The notes beneath the pieces are model-generated. The model saw nothing but the letters and a program-made list of their open reading frames with translations, was not told the origin of the DNA and ran no database searches. From assembly GCF_013394595.1 (NCBI RefSeq), contig NZ_CP053348.1, positions 1,700,001 through 1,764,000 on the forward strand: DNA of 64,000 bases. The letters are read 5' to 3'. The position numbers were made by a program, and so were the translations under genes. How positions within the stretch are numbered: position 1 is the stretch's first letter; every line of letters starts with the position of its first letter. This document shows positions 1 through 9,358 of this stretch, in pieces. Source of the DNA: Winogradskyella forsetii (GTDB lineage Bacteria > Bacteroidota > Bacteroidia > Flavobacteriales > Flavobacteriaceae).

Positions 1-66
1 CGATTTGTCTGAAAGAATTTTTCTTGAATTATTAGCCACAAATACACGAATAATTATTTTTGCTCA

Positions 67-885
67 TTAATATTGCTCGTCATCATTAGGGAAATCCACA
101 GACTTCACATCATCAACATACTGGCCTATAGCCTTTGTCATGTCCTCATAAAGATTCATATAACGTCTTAAAAAGCGTGGATTAAATTCATGTGTCATGC
201 CTAGCATGTCATGTAAAACTAAAACTTGGCCATCAACACCATCACCAGCACCAATACCGATTACGGGAATTGAAACACTCTCAGCAACTTCTTTGGCTAA
301 CGAAGCAGGAATTTTTTCTACAACAATTCCAAAACAACCTAATTTCTCTAGCATTAATGCGTCCTCTTTTAATTGTTTCGCTTCTTGTTCTTCTTTTGCT
401 CTAACTGTATATGTGCCAAATTTATATATAGATTGAGGCGTTAAGCCTAAATGTCCCATGACAGGTATTCCCGCATTTAAAATTCGTTTTATAGAATCTT
501 TAACTTCTTTACCACCTTCCATTTTCACAGCATGGCCTCCTGACTCTTTCATAATCCTAATAGCTGAACGCAAGGCTTCCTTAGGATCACTTTGATAGCT
601 TCCAAAGGGTAAATCGACAACCACTAAACTGCGATCAATTGCTCTAACTACAGAAGAGGCATGATAAATCATTTGGTCTAATGTGATAGGCAATGTCGTT
701 TCATGACCCGCCATAACGTTACTAGCAGAATCACCAACTAAAATGACGTCAATACCAGCACCATCAACTATTTTTGCCATCGTATAATCGTAAGCCGTCA
801 GCATTGATATTTTTTCACCTTTAGACTTCATATCTACTAAAGTCTTTACCGTAATTCTTTTATATTCTTTTTTTGCTGTTGACAT
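67..885 (-). CDS. panB: 3-methyl-2-oxobutanoate hydroxymethyltransferase (PanB)
   Basis: This cytoplasmic enzyme adds a hydroxymethyl group from methylene-tetrahydrofolate to 3-methyl-2-oxobutanoate, giving ketopantoate, the first committed step of pantothenate and CoA synthesis. The 272-residue protein has the usual family length. The expected metal ligands are visible as Asp52 (VGDSASN), Asp91 (DLPFGSY) and Glu123 (KMEGG), with the catalytic Glu190 in VVEKIP and the late glycine-rich loop IPVIGIGAG. The N-terminus has a short basic extension before [20 protein letters not shown], common in Flavobacteria. It reads towards the left window edge. No pantothenate neighbour is visible, and bases 1-66 hold nothing I can call. 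Identification is firm. Confidence 0.96.
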   Translation of the reverse strand: MSTAKKEYKRITVKTLVDMKSKGEKISMLTAYDYTMAKIVDGAGIDVILVGDSASNVMAGHETTLPITLDQMIYHASSVVRAIDRSLVVVDLPFGSYQSDPKEALRSAIRIMKESGGHAVKMEGGKEVKDSIKRILNAGIPVMGHLGLTPQSIYKFGTYTVRAKEEQEAKQLKEDALMLEKLGCFGIVVEKIPASLAKEVAESVSIPVIGIGAGDGVDGQVLVLHDMLGMTHEFNPRFLRRYMNLYEDMTKAIGQYVDDVKSVDFPNDDEQY

Positions 886-1090
886 TGTATTTTTATTATT
901 TAAATGTAAAAATAATGAGAATTGTTAAACTTTTGTTTAATTGAAGCCACAAATAATGTTGAATCGTTATTCTGAATTAGAATTTTTGAAATGATAAAAT
1001 TTTTGAGTTGCGTTAAAGGAAACGGGTTGTTTCATGCCTTTGAACTCATCCAAGTAAATTATTACAAGGATGTTTTATCTGCTTATATTT

Positions 1091-2515
1091 TTAACAATCC
1101 GTCAAATGTACTCCAATGGCCAATCCACCTTCCGACGTCTCTTTATACTTAGTATTCATATCTTTTGCCGTTTCCCACATCGTATTTACGACTTTATCAA
1201 ATGGTACCTTTACATTATTAGGATCGGTATCCATAGCCATTTCAGCAGCATTTATAGCTTTGATAGCACCCATTGCATTACGTTCTATACAAGGAATTTG
1301 AACTAATCCACCAATAGGATCACAGGTTAAACCTAAATGATGTTCCATGGCAATTTCAGCAGCTATTAGAACTTGTTCTGGTGTGCCGCCTAACAATTCG
1401 CACAATGCACCAGCTGCCATCGCAGAAGACACTCCGATTTCGGCTTGGCAACCGCCCATCGCTGCACTTATAGTGGCTCCTTTTTTAAAGACACTGCCAA
1501 TTTCACCAGCTACTAAAAGGAATTTTTTTACATGTTCAAAATCGGCATCATGGTTTTCTATAACCATATAATACATCAATACAGAAGGAATAACTCCAGC
1601 ACTACCATTTGTGGGTGCAGTTACTACACGTCCTAGTGATGCGTTAACTTCGTTTACTGCCAACGCAAAACAACTTACCCATTTTAAAATCTGACGAAAC
1701 TTGACTTCAGTTTTACGAATTGTTTCCAACCATTCCTGAGGGTTTTCATATTTATAATCACCAATTAAATTTTTATGAATGTCATAAGCTCTTCGCCTTA
1801 CGTTTAAGCCTCCTGGTAAATTGCCTTCGGTATGACAGCCAACGTACATGCATTCTAGCATGGTATTCCAGATCCGTTTTAATTCAAAATCAATTGAAGC
1901 TTCTTCTCTTATCGATTTTTCATTTTCTAAGACGAGACCAGAAATAGGAAGTTGTAATTGGTTACAAAACTTTAATAACTCTTCTCCTTTTTCTACAGGA
2001 TAGGGAAACGTACAGTAGAAAATAATTTTATTGGCTTTCGATATTTTTCGTTCTTCTTGCACTACAAATCCGCCACCAATAGAGTAGTAGGTCTGTTTGT
2101 ATTTTCTGCCATTAATTGTGGCGGTAAAAACCATTCCGTTAGAATGAAAAGGTAAAAATTTACGATTGAAAATTATATTAGTTTTAAAGTCGAAAGGTAT
2201 TTCTTTTTCGTTATTAAATTTTAAGACCTTGTTTGTCTTTACCTCATTTATAATGGTATCAATATTTTCAATGGGCATACGTTCCGGGTCAGCTCCAGTT
2301 AAACCCAAAATCACAGCGTAATCTGTAGCGTGACCTTTTCCTGTTAAAGACAAAGACCCATATAAATCGACAGTAATTTTTTCAACCTTTTCAAAACGAT
2401 TTTTAGCTTTCAATTCCTTAATCCAACGTTCGGCAGCTCTCCAAGGGCCTAAAGTATGCGAACTCGAAGGGCCAACACCTATTTTAAGCATGTCAAAGAC
2501 AGAAATACACTCCAT
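1091..2515 (-). CDS. sdaA: L-serine ammonia-lyase, single-chain iron-sulfur type
   Basis: The enzyme deaminates L-serine to pyruvate and ammonia using an oxygen-sensitive 4Fe-4S cluster. At 474 residues it is the fused type, with the beta domain first and the alpha domain second. The start has the diagnostic GPSSSHT motif (residues 15-21). The alpha domain shows [22 protein letters not shown] and the pair of cysteines ten residues apart in [12 protein letters not shown], which with an upstream cysteine should hold the cluster. The last residues reach the conserved [13 protein letters not shown] end, so the gene is intact. It is monocistronic, with its own promoter-like element at 2540-2547. 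Confidence 0.94.
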   Translation of the reverse strand: MECISVFDMLKIGVGPSSSHTLGPWRAAERWIKELKAKNRFEKVEKITVDLYGSLSLTGKGHATDYAVILGLTGADPERMPIENIDTIINEVKTNKVLKFNNEKEIPFDFKTNIIFNRKFLPFHSNGMVFTATINGRKYKQTYYSIGGGFVVQEERKISKANKIIFYCTFPYPVEKGEELLKFCNQLQLPISGLVLENEKSIREEASIDFELKRIWNTMLECMYVGCHTEGNLPGGLNVRRRAYDIHKNLIGDYKYENPQEWLETIRKTEVKFRQILKWVSCFALAVNEVNASLGRVVTAPTNGSAGVIPSVLMYYMVIENHDADFEHVKKFLLVAGEIGSVFKKGATISAAMGGCQAEIGVSSAMAAGALCELLGGTPEQVLIAAEIAMEHHLGLTCDPIGGLVQIPCIERNAMGAIKAINAAEMAMDTDPNNVKVPFDKVVNTMWETAKDMNTKYKETSEGGLAIGVHLTDC

Positions 2516-2539
2516 TTAAACAAACATTTTAGTTGAAAG

Positions 2540-2547
2540 CAAATATA
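2540..2547 (-). promoter_or_regulatory. -7 promoter element for sdaA
   Basis: On the minus strand this reads TATATTTG, an exact match to the Bacteroidota -7 consensus TAnnTTTG, 25 bases upstream of the sdaA start codon. No clear TTTG -33 element is seen at the usual distance, so the call rests on the -7 box and position alone. Confidence 0.5.
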
Positions 2548-2597
2548 CATTTTGTTACTGTATCTATAAGGATTTCGGAAAAATGAAAGTATAAAAA

Positions 2598-2621
2598 AAA
2601 CCTAAAATTACTTTTAGGTTT
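2598..2621 (-). terminator. Intrinsic terminator after the collagen-like lipoprotein gene
   Basis: AAACCTAAAA (2598-2607) pairs perfectly with TTTTAGGTTT (2612-2621) across a four-base loop. Read on the minus strand the stem is followed by a run of eight Ts. It lies 31 bases past the stop of the minus-strand gene at 2652-3179. Confidence 0.7.
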
Positions 2622-2651
2622 CTATTTAATCTTGTTCGATTAAACATAAAA

Positions 2652-3179
2652 TTATTGAAATGAATCAATATTAAATGTTTGCATCACTTCATTCATATCT
2701 GAAATATTAACACTATTTAAATTTTCAACTGGCAATACAATAATTCTAAAAGTTTGATTTTGAGTAAACCCAGATTCTAATGTAGAAAGGTCAAAATTAC
2801 CATCGATTAATAGTTCAACATCAGCGAAAGTATGGTTAAAAATATATTGAATAATATCTGAACCTTCCAGAAAAAAATTCTGTGGTAGTGGTGACCAAGT
2901 ATCAGTGGGTTGACCACCAACGTTAACTGTTCCCTCAAGTCTGTATACTAAAACGGCATCTCTATCAAGAATAGTAGTAGGTAATGTAACTACAGATTCT
3001 TGTAAACCAGTGTCACTAAAATATTCGAAATTAATTGTTCTTTCAAACGACCTAGCGGCAAAATCATCTGCAGGTAATCCATCAAGTCCATCGAAACCTG
3101 GAGGTCCTGGATCACCTTCGCAAGCCGTTAATATAAAAGTAAGTGCAAATAATAAATAGGCTATTTTTTTCATAATCAT
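2652..3179 (-). CDS. Hypothetical lipoprotein with a short collagen-like segment
   Basis: A 175-residue protein with a lipoprotein signal peptide ending in LTAC, so Cys20 would be the lipidated residue. It continues directly as EGDPGPPGFDGLDG, about four to five Gly-X-Y triplets like a stub of collagen helix. The rest (about residues 45-175) is predicted by eye to be beta-rich and has no motif I recognise. Short Gly-X-Y stubs after the lipid cysteine recur in flavobacterial surface lipoproteins, so this is probably a real surface feature, but no function can be given. It stands alone between two terminators. The second start codon (MKKIAYLL, two residues later) is equally plausible. Confidence 0.8.
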   Translation of the reverse strand: MIMKKIAYLLFALTFILTACEGDPGPPGFDGLDGLPADDFAARSFERTINFEYFSDTGLQESVVTLPTTILDRDAVLVYRLEGTVNVGGQPTDTWSPLPQNFFLEGSDIIQYIFNHTFADVELLIDGNFDLSTLESGFTQNQTFRIIVLPVENLNSVNISDMNEVMQTFNIDSFQ

Positions 3180-3287
3180 ATAATTTTAATTTATTACTAA
3201 TTTATTATTAATCATCAAACAACATGCCCTTTTTAGAAATTATTAAGATTTAACTTCATAATCAGAAAGCGGAGAATTATTACAACA

Positions 3288-3317
3288 AAAAAACACCTTC
3301 AATTGAAGGTGTTTTTT
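3288..3317 (-). terminator. Perfect 30-base palindromic terminator
   Basis: The central part AACACCTTCAATTGAAGGTG lies in a perfectly self-complementary stretch (3288-3317) flanked by A and T runs. It sits 21 bases past the stop of the minus-strand gene at 3338-6907 and provides a U-run in that direction. The symmetry would also let it act on the other strand. Confidence 0.8.
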
Positions 3318-3337
3318 GAAGAAATAAACTAGCAGAT

Positions 3338-6300
3338 TTATTTAATTAAAAGCTTGATGCTTTCTCCATTTTTTGATTTCAAAATATAGGTACCAGCTGT
3401 TAAACTTGGCAATTGAAAATCCATTGTGTTTTCTTTAGTTGAAATTTCACGCCCTTGTATGTCGAACAAAGACACTGAAACCATTTTATTAAAGTATATA
3501 GTCTGATTCGATTTTGAGGGATTAGGATACATTTTTAACGATTCAGGTTGAAAAGCAAATTCATTAGTGCCCAATGTTGTCGCATTAAGCGCATAGAAAC
3601 TTAAAGTAGAACTTACTTCGTTAGCCATAATGACTAAACCTGTAGCATTAGGACTATTTTCTGGTTTTACATAAATAATACCTTCTGGACCTAAATCACC
3701 GCCTTCATCTTCACCTAAATTTCTATTATTGATGTATTTTTCAAAAATAGGGTTACTTGGATCAGTAATGTTGTAAGTCATAAAACCACCAACACGTTCT
3801 AAAGTGATAAACGCATAAACTTGACCATCAATTTCAGCAACAGTGACACCTTCTGGCTCAGGCCCTTTATTATCACTTCTGTTTTTAAAGTTATTGTTGC
3901 TGTTACTTGCATTAAATAAAGCTCCATAAGTTGGATCATTTGCAGTAATACGTTCAAAATCATCACCACTATCAAAAACTAAAGCTCCTGTGGCTGCATT
4001 CCAAATGCTAAGAGAACGCGATCCAAAAACGTGAATTTCATCAAAATCACCATCATTATCAAAATCACCATTGGCATTAGTCACCGTTAGACGACCTAAA
4101 TTACTATCTAATTGTAGGAATTCAGAATTAGGGAAAACGGTTGGGTCTAAATTTAGGTCACTAACACGCTCTTCTTCTTCAAAAGTATCATATTCTCTAG
4201 CATCACCTTCATTGGCAGTTACTAAATACGTAACACCTCCAACTTCGTACGACGCCATGGCATCTGGCATATACATACCCTTAACTGGCCAATTTGCCAA
4301 GAAAATAAAATCAGTATCGTCAGAAGCATCAAGCGTGTTTCCTGCTAAGCTATGATCTTTTAAACCTAAAGGAACAATAGACGTAATTGTGTTTGTACTT
4401 AAATCAATAATGCCTAAAGCATTGTTTTCCTGAAGGGTGACATAAGCCATTTGAGAGTCACTAGAGAATGTGATGAATTCAGGCTCCATATCTTGAGAAA
4501 CCGATGCTCCAGGACCAAAAACTCTAACACCTGATGCTTGTAGCGTTGCAATTTGTGCATCAAAACTATTAAAGTTAAGGTTAGTTACATTTGTTTGAAG
4601 TATGTTTCCTAATCCACCAGTAACATCAATAACAGAAATGCTACCTTCTGGATCTACAGAATAATCATTATTTGGTTGGCCTTCGTTGGCGACTAAAAGT
4701 TTTGTCCCATCTGGTGTAAATGCAACCATATCTGGAAGGTTTCCGGCAATAACAAAAGTTTGATTAGCACCATCAATATCAGAGAAAACAACAACACCAT
4801 CTTCTAGAGGCCCTTTCGAAATGCCCACAGCGACTATTCCGTTATTGTAAGCCACACTTGTTGGATCCCCAAAAGTTGATAGGTCAATGGAGCTCATCGT
4901 CGACACGGCATTAATATCAGAGAAATCAATGATTTCTAATTTTTGACCTGTTGAATTCAAAACAAATAAGCGTTGAGATACAGGATCGTGCGCTACAATT
5001 TCAGCAGAACCCGAAGCATCTACTAAGTAACTTGATAGATATTCTATATCTAAAATATCAGTCGCAAAAGGAACCGCAGTATCAACGTCTATAATGTAAA
5101 TACCGGCAGTTTCATTAGCGCCTAGAGTTCCGTTAATAGGATTGGTAAGTTCTAAAATGAACATTTCGTCCATTTCAGCTAAGCCATCATTTACAATAGG
5201 AATAGAAATTACAATAGCATCCGTAGAATTTGCAGGAAAATTGATGGTTTGATTGGCGAATGAAAAATCATCAGTTTCAGTAGCAGTTAATAATTCAGTA
5301 ACTAAACTTACATCAACAGAAACTATAGCATTAGTGGATGTTGATAATTCGATATAAACTTCAATATTAGTTCCATCTTCGCTAATTGCATAAGTACTTT
5401 CAGAAAAGCTTATTTGTGGCGTAACGTTAGTAACTGGAATATAACTGCCTGGTGAAGCAAAAACATCTTCGCCGATGGATTGTCCTACTAAGTTTGTAGC
5501 TGGTGCCCAGTTTGTACCTTCATTAAAATCGCCATTAGGATTCAACAATTCCAAGGAAGGGCCATCACCATCAGCTGTAGTTGGCCATGGTGCATCGTCA
5601 CTATATTCTACTTGCGAAATAACAAGACCTTCAGAATTTTTAATTTCCACTAATTCACCACCATTTCCTAAGGCGTTGGAAATTGCTTGTGGCATATCTA
5701 AAAATGATACACCATAAAAAGCATCGGCAGAAGCTTTGTCAGTTGCTAATAAAACGATGCCTTCTGAAGCCAATGTCATTTCAGGAAATGTAAAAATGAA
5801 GTTGCCTTCGTCATTAACAGTAATACCTCCTAAATCTATTGAAGACATACTATTATTATAGACTTCTAAAAATTCCAAAGCATCAGAATCATCAGAAGGT
5901 GCGTTGTACATTATTTCTGTAATTATTAAACCTGAAGTTAATGAATTGTAAAATAAATCATTACTCATATAAGCAACAGTTTGCGTATTGCCAGAAGTGT
6001 CTTCAAGATTATTAACCGTAAGCGTATAAGCTGTACCAACTGTAAAACCTGAATGTGTAATAGTGGCTTTTAAATTAATATTGTCATAAACAACTGCGTT
6101 TATAGTTAAAGCAGGACTAAAAACATAGTTGCTTAAAGTTTCTGCACTTACTTGGGTTACGGCTTCGGTAAATGTTACTTCTACTGAGTTTTGTCCTGTT
6201 GCAATTATGTTAGCTATGCTTGGAGGATTAGTGTCAGACGTTGAAATAGTAAACGCTGTAGTATCAAAAGGTACATCAGGTGCAATGGTATCTATACTTT

Positions 6301-6907
6301 GATCTCCACTTTCATCCTGAATGTCATAGTTAGCCATATCATTTAAAGCGACTAGGTAACCATTAGCTGTAAATCCGGTTCTAGGGCCATTGTAAGCTGC
6401 TATATCTGTTCCACTAGGGTATGTAATTGCCGTAGTGCCTTCAGTAAGTCCTGTGCCAGTCAAGCCAGTTCCAGCACCATCATCATAAGCAGATGAGGCA
6501 TTGGCAACAGCAGCTATGAATGTCGTAGGTGTATCTATATCAGTACCGTGATACACAAAAATGACTTCTGCGCTACCTGATATTCCGCCTGGAGAACCTA
6601 CAATAGTGCCATGGGATATATTTGGTGTTGCACTAATTGTGTAGAAGCTAATAACTGTTCCTGCAGAAATCACAGTTGCTCCTGTTTGCCATTCATAATT
6701 AGCTTCACCAGAATTAAATTCAGTTCCGGTCCATTCCTTGTCTGAAAAATAGATAACACTATTTGCAGGAATATCTACAAAAGTAACCATAGCAAAATCA
6801 TCATCTCCATCAGCATTAAATGCTGTGAAGGCCATATCTCCAGTATTCAGCTGAGCGCCACAAATACAGGTGAAAAGAATAAAAAATAATCGTAATAAGT
6901 GTTTCAT
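3338..6907 (-). CDS. T9SS-exported multidomain protein with choice-of-anchor I beta-propeller
   Basis: A 1189-residue secreted protein. It opens with a signal peptide (about residues 1-20). Then come a beta-rich domain containing FNADGDDDFAMVTFVDIP (21-225), an Ig-like SbsA/Big-type domain (230-320), a lamin-tail domain starting IITEIMYNAP (325-440), a Calx-beta domain (about 500-610) and a long choice-of-anchor I propeller-like region (about 620-1110; VFTPDGTKLLVANEGQP, GPEPEGVTV, DLGPEGIIYV). The last 70 residues are a type A T9SS sorting domain (MYPNPSKSN ... GTYILKSKNGESIKLLIK). Related propellers occur fused to phosphatases and nucleases, but no catalytic domain is seen here. It is likely a cell-surface or released binding protein, divergent from dnaK. 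Confidence 0.88.
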   Translation of the reverse strand: MKHLLRLFFILFTCICGAQLNTGDMAFTAFNADGDDDFAMVTFVDIPANSVIYFSDKEWTGTEFNSGEANYEWQTGATVISAGTVISFYTISATPNISHGTIVGSPGGISGSAEVIFVYHGTDIDTPTTFIAAVANASSAYDDGAGTGLTGTGLTEGTTAITYPSGTDIAAYNGPRTGFTANGYLVALNDMANYDIQDESGDQSIDTIAPDVPFDTTAFTISTSDTNPPSIANIIATGQNSVEVTFTEAVTQVSAETLSNYVFSPALTINAVVYDNINLKATITHSGFTVGTAYTLTVNNLEDTSGNTQTVAYMSNDLFYNSLTSGLIITEIMYNAPSDDSDALEFLEVYNNSMSSIDLGGITVNDEGNFIFTFPEMTLASEGIVLLATDKASADAFYGVSFLDMPQAISNALGNGGELVEIKNSEGLVISQVEYSDDAPWPTTADGDGPSLELLNPNGDFNEGTNWAPATNLVGQSIGEDVFASPGSYIPVTNVTPQISFSESTYAISEDGTNIEVYIELSTSTNAIVSVDVSLVTELLTATETDDFSFANQTINFPANSTDAIVISIPIVNDGLAEMDEMFILELTNPINGTLGANETAGIYIIDVDTAVPFATDILDIEYLSSYLVDASGSAEIVAHDPVSQRLFVLNSTGQKLEIIDFSDINAVSTMSSIDLSTFGDPTSVAYNNGIVAVGISKGPLEDGVVVFSDIDGANQTFVIAGNLPDMVAFTPDGTKLLVANEGQPNNDYSVDPEGSISVIDVTGGLGNILQTNVTNLNFNSFDAQIATLQASGVRVFGPGASVSQDMEPEFITFSSDSQMAYVTLQENNALGIIDLSTNTITSIVPLGLKDHSLAGNTLDASDDTDFIFLANWPVKGMYMPDAMASYEVGGVTYLVTANEGDAREYDTFEEEERVSDLNLDPTVFPNSEFLQLDSNLGRLTVTNANGDFDNDGDFDEIHVFGSRSLSIWNAATGALVFDSGDDFERITANDPTYGALFNASNSNNNFKNRSDNKGPEPEGVTVAEIDGQVYAFITLERVGGFMTYNITDPSNPIFEKYINNRNLGEDEGGDLGPEGIIYVKPENSPNATGLVIMANEVSSTLSFYALNATTLGTNEFAFQPESLKMYPNPSKSNQTIYFNKMVSVSLFDIQGREISTKENTMDFQLPSLTAGTYILKSKNGESIKLLIK

Positions 6908-7009
6908 AATTTTTGGTTGTTTTATTTCTAGCGAAGTTATTTGACAGAGGTTTCTTTAACATGTACTCTATATTATTAAAGAATGAAGAAACTTTTAAGA
7001 ATGTTAAGC

Positions 7010-7075
7010 TTAGGTTTACCTAATGTTGTGATAAGCTGAAATCACATAACAATTTATTAAAGTGACATCATGTCA
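7010..7075. promoter_or_regulatory. Candidate operator sites between the T9SS gene and dnaK
   Basis: Two compact inverted repeats lie in the divergent gap: TTAGGTttACCTAA (7010-7023) and TGACATcATGTCA (7063-7075). A third TGTCAT half-site lies at 7083-7088. The second palindrome is 80 bases before the dnaK start. They could be repressor sites for dnaK or for the divergent surface protein. I do not recognise a CIRCE-type element, and the regulator is unknown. Confidence 0.35.
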
Positions 7076-7154
7076 TATTTTTTGTCATGGCATAATCATT
7101 GACTTATTGTAATCGAGTTTAAAATTTATTATAACAAAAAAACACACATATATT

Positions 7155-9071
7155 ATGAGTAAGATTATTGGAATTGATTTAGGTACAACCAACTCTTGCG
7201 TTTCTGTAATGGAAGGTAACGAGCCAGTTGTAATCCCAAACGCTGAAGGTAAGAGAACAACACCTTCGGTTATCGCTTTCGTAGAAGGTGGTGAAATTAA
7301 AGTTGGTGATCCAGCAAAAAGACAAGCAGTAACTAACCCAACAAAAACAGTTTATTCTATTAAACGTTTTATGGGTAATAAGTATTCTGAGTCTAAAAAA
7401 GAAGCAGAGCGTGTACCATATAAGGTGGTAAAAGGCGACAATGATACGCCGAGAGTGGATATTGATGGTCGTTTATATACACCTCAAGAATTGTCAGCTA
7501 TGATTCTTCAAAAAATGAAAAAAACAGCTGAGGATTATTTAGGACAAGACGTTTCAAGAGCGGTAATTACGGTTCCTGCATATTTTAATGATGCACAACG
7601 CCAGGCTACTAAAGAGGCAGGTGAGATTGCAGGATTAAAAGTAGAACGTATTATCAACGAGCCTACTGCTGCAGCATTAGCTTACGGAATGGACAAAAAA
7701 GGTACTGACCAAAAAATCGTAGTATTCGATTTTGGTGGTGGTACACATGATGTTTCTATTCTTGAATTAGGTGATGGCGTATTTGAAGTATTATCAACAG
7801 ATGGTGACACACACTTAGGTGGTGATGATATTGATGAAAGAATCATCGATTGGTTAGCTGATGAGTTCATGAAAGATGAAGATATGGACTTACGTAAAGA
7901 TCCTATGGCTTTGCAACGTTTGAAAGAAGCAGCTGAAAAAGCGAAGATTGAATTATCATCTTCTGCTCAAACAGAAATCAACTTACCTTACGTAACAGCT
8001 ACAGCTAGTGGACCAAAACACTTGGTACGTACATTGACACGTTCAAAATTTGAGCAGTTAATTGACGATTTAATTAAAAGAACAATTGAACCTTGTCAAA
8101 CTGCCTTAAAAGCAGCAGGTTTATCTAAGTCTGATATTGATGAAATTATCCTAGTTGGTGGTTCTACGCGAATTCCAGCAGTACAGGAAGCTGTAGAGAA
8201 ATTCTTTGGAAAAGCACCAAGTAAAGGTGTAAACCCTGATGAAGTGGTTTCTTTAGGAGCAGGAATCCAAGGTGGTGTATTAACAGGAGATGTAAAAGAC
8301 GTTCTTTTATTAGACGTTACGCCATTATCTCTTGGTATTGAAACTATGGGTAATGTAATGACGAAATTGATCGAAGCCAACACTACGATTCCGACTAAGA
8401 AATCGCAAGTATTCTCAACAGCAGCAGACAATCAGCCATCAGTAGAGATTCACGTATTACAAGGTGAACGTCCAATGGCAGCAGATAACAAAACGATTGG
8501 TCGTTTCCACCTAGATGGTATTCCACCAGCAAGACGAGGAACCCCTCAGATTGAAGTAACGTTTGATATTGATGCCAATGGTATCATTAAAGTATCTGCA
8601 ACAGATAAAGCGACAAATAAATCTCAAGATATCAGAATTGAAGCGTCATCTGGATTGACAGAAGAGGAAATCCAAAAAATGAAAGCTGAAGCTGAAGCCA
8701 ATGCAGAATCTGATGCTAAAGCAAAAGAAACAGCTGATAAGTTGAATAGTGCTGATGCTATGATTTTCCAAACGGAAAGTCAATTAAAAGAATTTGGTGA
8801 CAAATTATCTGATGATAAGAAAAAGCCAATTGAAGATGCACTTGAAGAATTGAAGAAAGCATACGAAACTAAAGATATCGCAGTTATCGATCCGGCTTTA
8901 GAGAAAATCAACGAAGCTTGGAAAGTAGCAAGTGAAGAAATGTACAAAGCACAAGCAGAACAAGGAGGAGCGCCAGAAGGTGGACCAACTGACGCAGGTG
9001 CAGGTGCAAAAGGACAAGCTGCCGATGAAAGTAGTGATGTTGAAGATGTGGACTTTGAAGAGGTGAAGTAA
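7155..9071 (+). CDS. dnaK: Molecular chaperone DnaK (Hsp70)
   Basis: ATP-dependent cytoplasmic chaperone of 638 residues. It shows the N-terminal phosphate loop [17 protein letters not shown], the [18 protein letters not shown] loop, the adenosine-site [11 protein letters not shown] and the linker [13 protein letters not shown]. The substrate-binding domain follows, then a lid helix bundle and a Gly/Ala-rich tail ending DVDFEEVK, close to the usual EEVD-like end. The second phosphate loop has His where many DnaKs have Thr (GGTHD for GGTFD). dnaJ and grpE are not adjacent, so the gene is separated from its co-chaperones. Terminated at 9200-9246. Confidence 0.98.
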   Translation: MSKIIGIDLGTTNSCVSVMEGNEPVVIPNAEGKRTTPSVIAFVEGGEIKVGDPAKRQAVTNPTKTVYSIKRFMGNKYSESKKEAERVPYKVVKGDNDTPRVDIDGRLYTPQELSAMILQKMKKTAEDYLGQDVSRAVITVPAYFNDAQRQATKEAGEIAGLKVERIINEPTAAALAYGMDKKGTDQKIVVFDFGGGTHDVSILELGDGVFEVLSTDGDTHLGGDDIDERIIDWLADEFMKDEDMDLRKDPMALQRLKEAAEKAKIELSSSAQTEINLPYVTATASGPKHLVRTLTRSKFEQLIDDLIKRTIEPCQTALKAAGLSKSDIDEIILVGGSTRIPAVQEAVEKFFGKAPSKGVNPDEVVSLGAGIQGGVLTGDVKDVLLLDVTPLSLGIETMGNVMTKLIEANTTIPTKKSQVFSTAADNQPSVEIHVLQGERPMAADNKTIGRFHLDGIPPARRGTPQIEVTFDIDANGIIKVSATDKATNKSQDIRIEASSGLTEEEIQKMKAEAEANAESDAKAKETADKLNSADAMIFQTESQLKEFGDKLSDDKKKPIEDALEELKKAYETKDIAVIDPALEKINEAWKVASEEMYKAQAEQGGAPEGGPTDAGAGAKGQAADESSDVEDVDFEEVK

Positions 9072-9083
9072 GCAGAGAACCAT

Positions 9084-9138
9084 CTTTCGCTTTTTGCGAA
9101 AGTTGTGTGAATCGCTTATTCCGAACTTGATTCGGAAT
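9084..9138. repeat. Two small hairpin repeats downstream of dnaK
   Basis: CTTTCGC ttttt GCGAAAG (9084-9102) and ATTCCGAA cttga TTCGGAAT (9118-9138) are both perfect stem-loops between the dnaK stop and its terminator. The second is followed by CTCGTC. A similar ending (GGGATCTCATC) follows the palindrome at 15901-15920, suggesting a dispersed family of small palindromes. Neither has a T run, so they are not ordinary terminators. Confidence 0.6.
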
Positions 9139-9151
9139 CTCGTCAAAGCAC

Positions 9152-9179
9152 GAAGCTTGAAGTTGGAAGCATGAAGATG
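9152..9179. repeat. Heptamer-phased tract, GAAGNNN x4
   Basis: Four consecutive 7-base units all start GAAG: GAAGCTT, GAAGTTG, GAAGCAT, GAAGATG. Bases 9152-9170 match 30380-30398 at 18 of 19 positions, which links this tract to the longer heptamer tract beside pyrR. Confidence 0.65.
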
Positions 9180-9199
9180 TGGACAGCTTAATAAACAAG

Positions 9200-9246
9200 A
9201 AAAACGCAATCTCCCGATAGCTATCGGGATTGATTGCGTTTTTTTG
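9200..9246 (+). terminator. dnaK terminator with a nested TCCCGA palindrome
   Basis: The outer stem AACGCAATC (9203-9211) pairs with GATTGCGTT (9232-9240), followed by a T run. The loop is itself a perfect 18-base palindrome, TCCCGATAGCTATCGGGA (9212-9229). The same nested arrangement is seen in the terminator at 15831-15870. Confidence 0.85.
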
Positions 9247-9358
9247 TTTGAATTAGAATTCAATAATTTAAGATTTCCAATAGCAACCAACAAACTATTC
9301 ACAAAACCTTGTAGTGTCCAAAAAAAAATCTCAATTTTGAATTCTAAATTTTTACTTC

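Noticed and set aside
8898-9302. Minus-strand open frames at the dnaK 3' end
   Set aside because: They cover the dnaK coding tail and hairpin region with cysteine- and leucine-rich low-complexity translation, and have no start signal.
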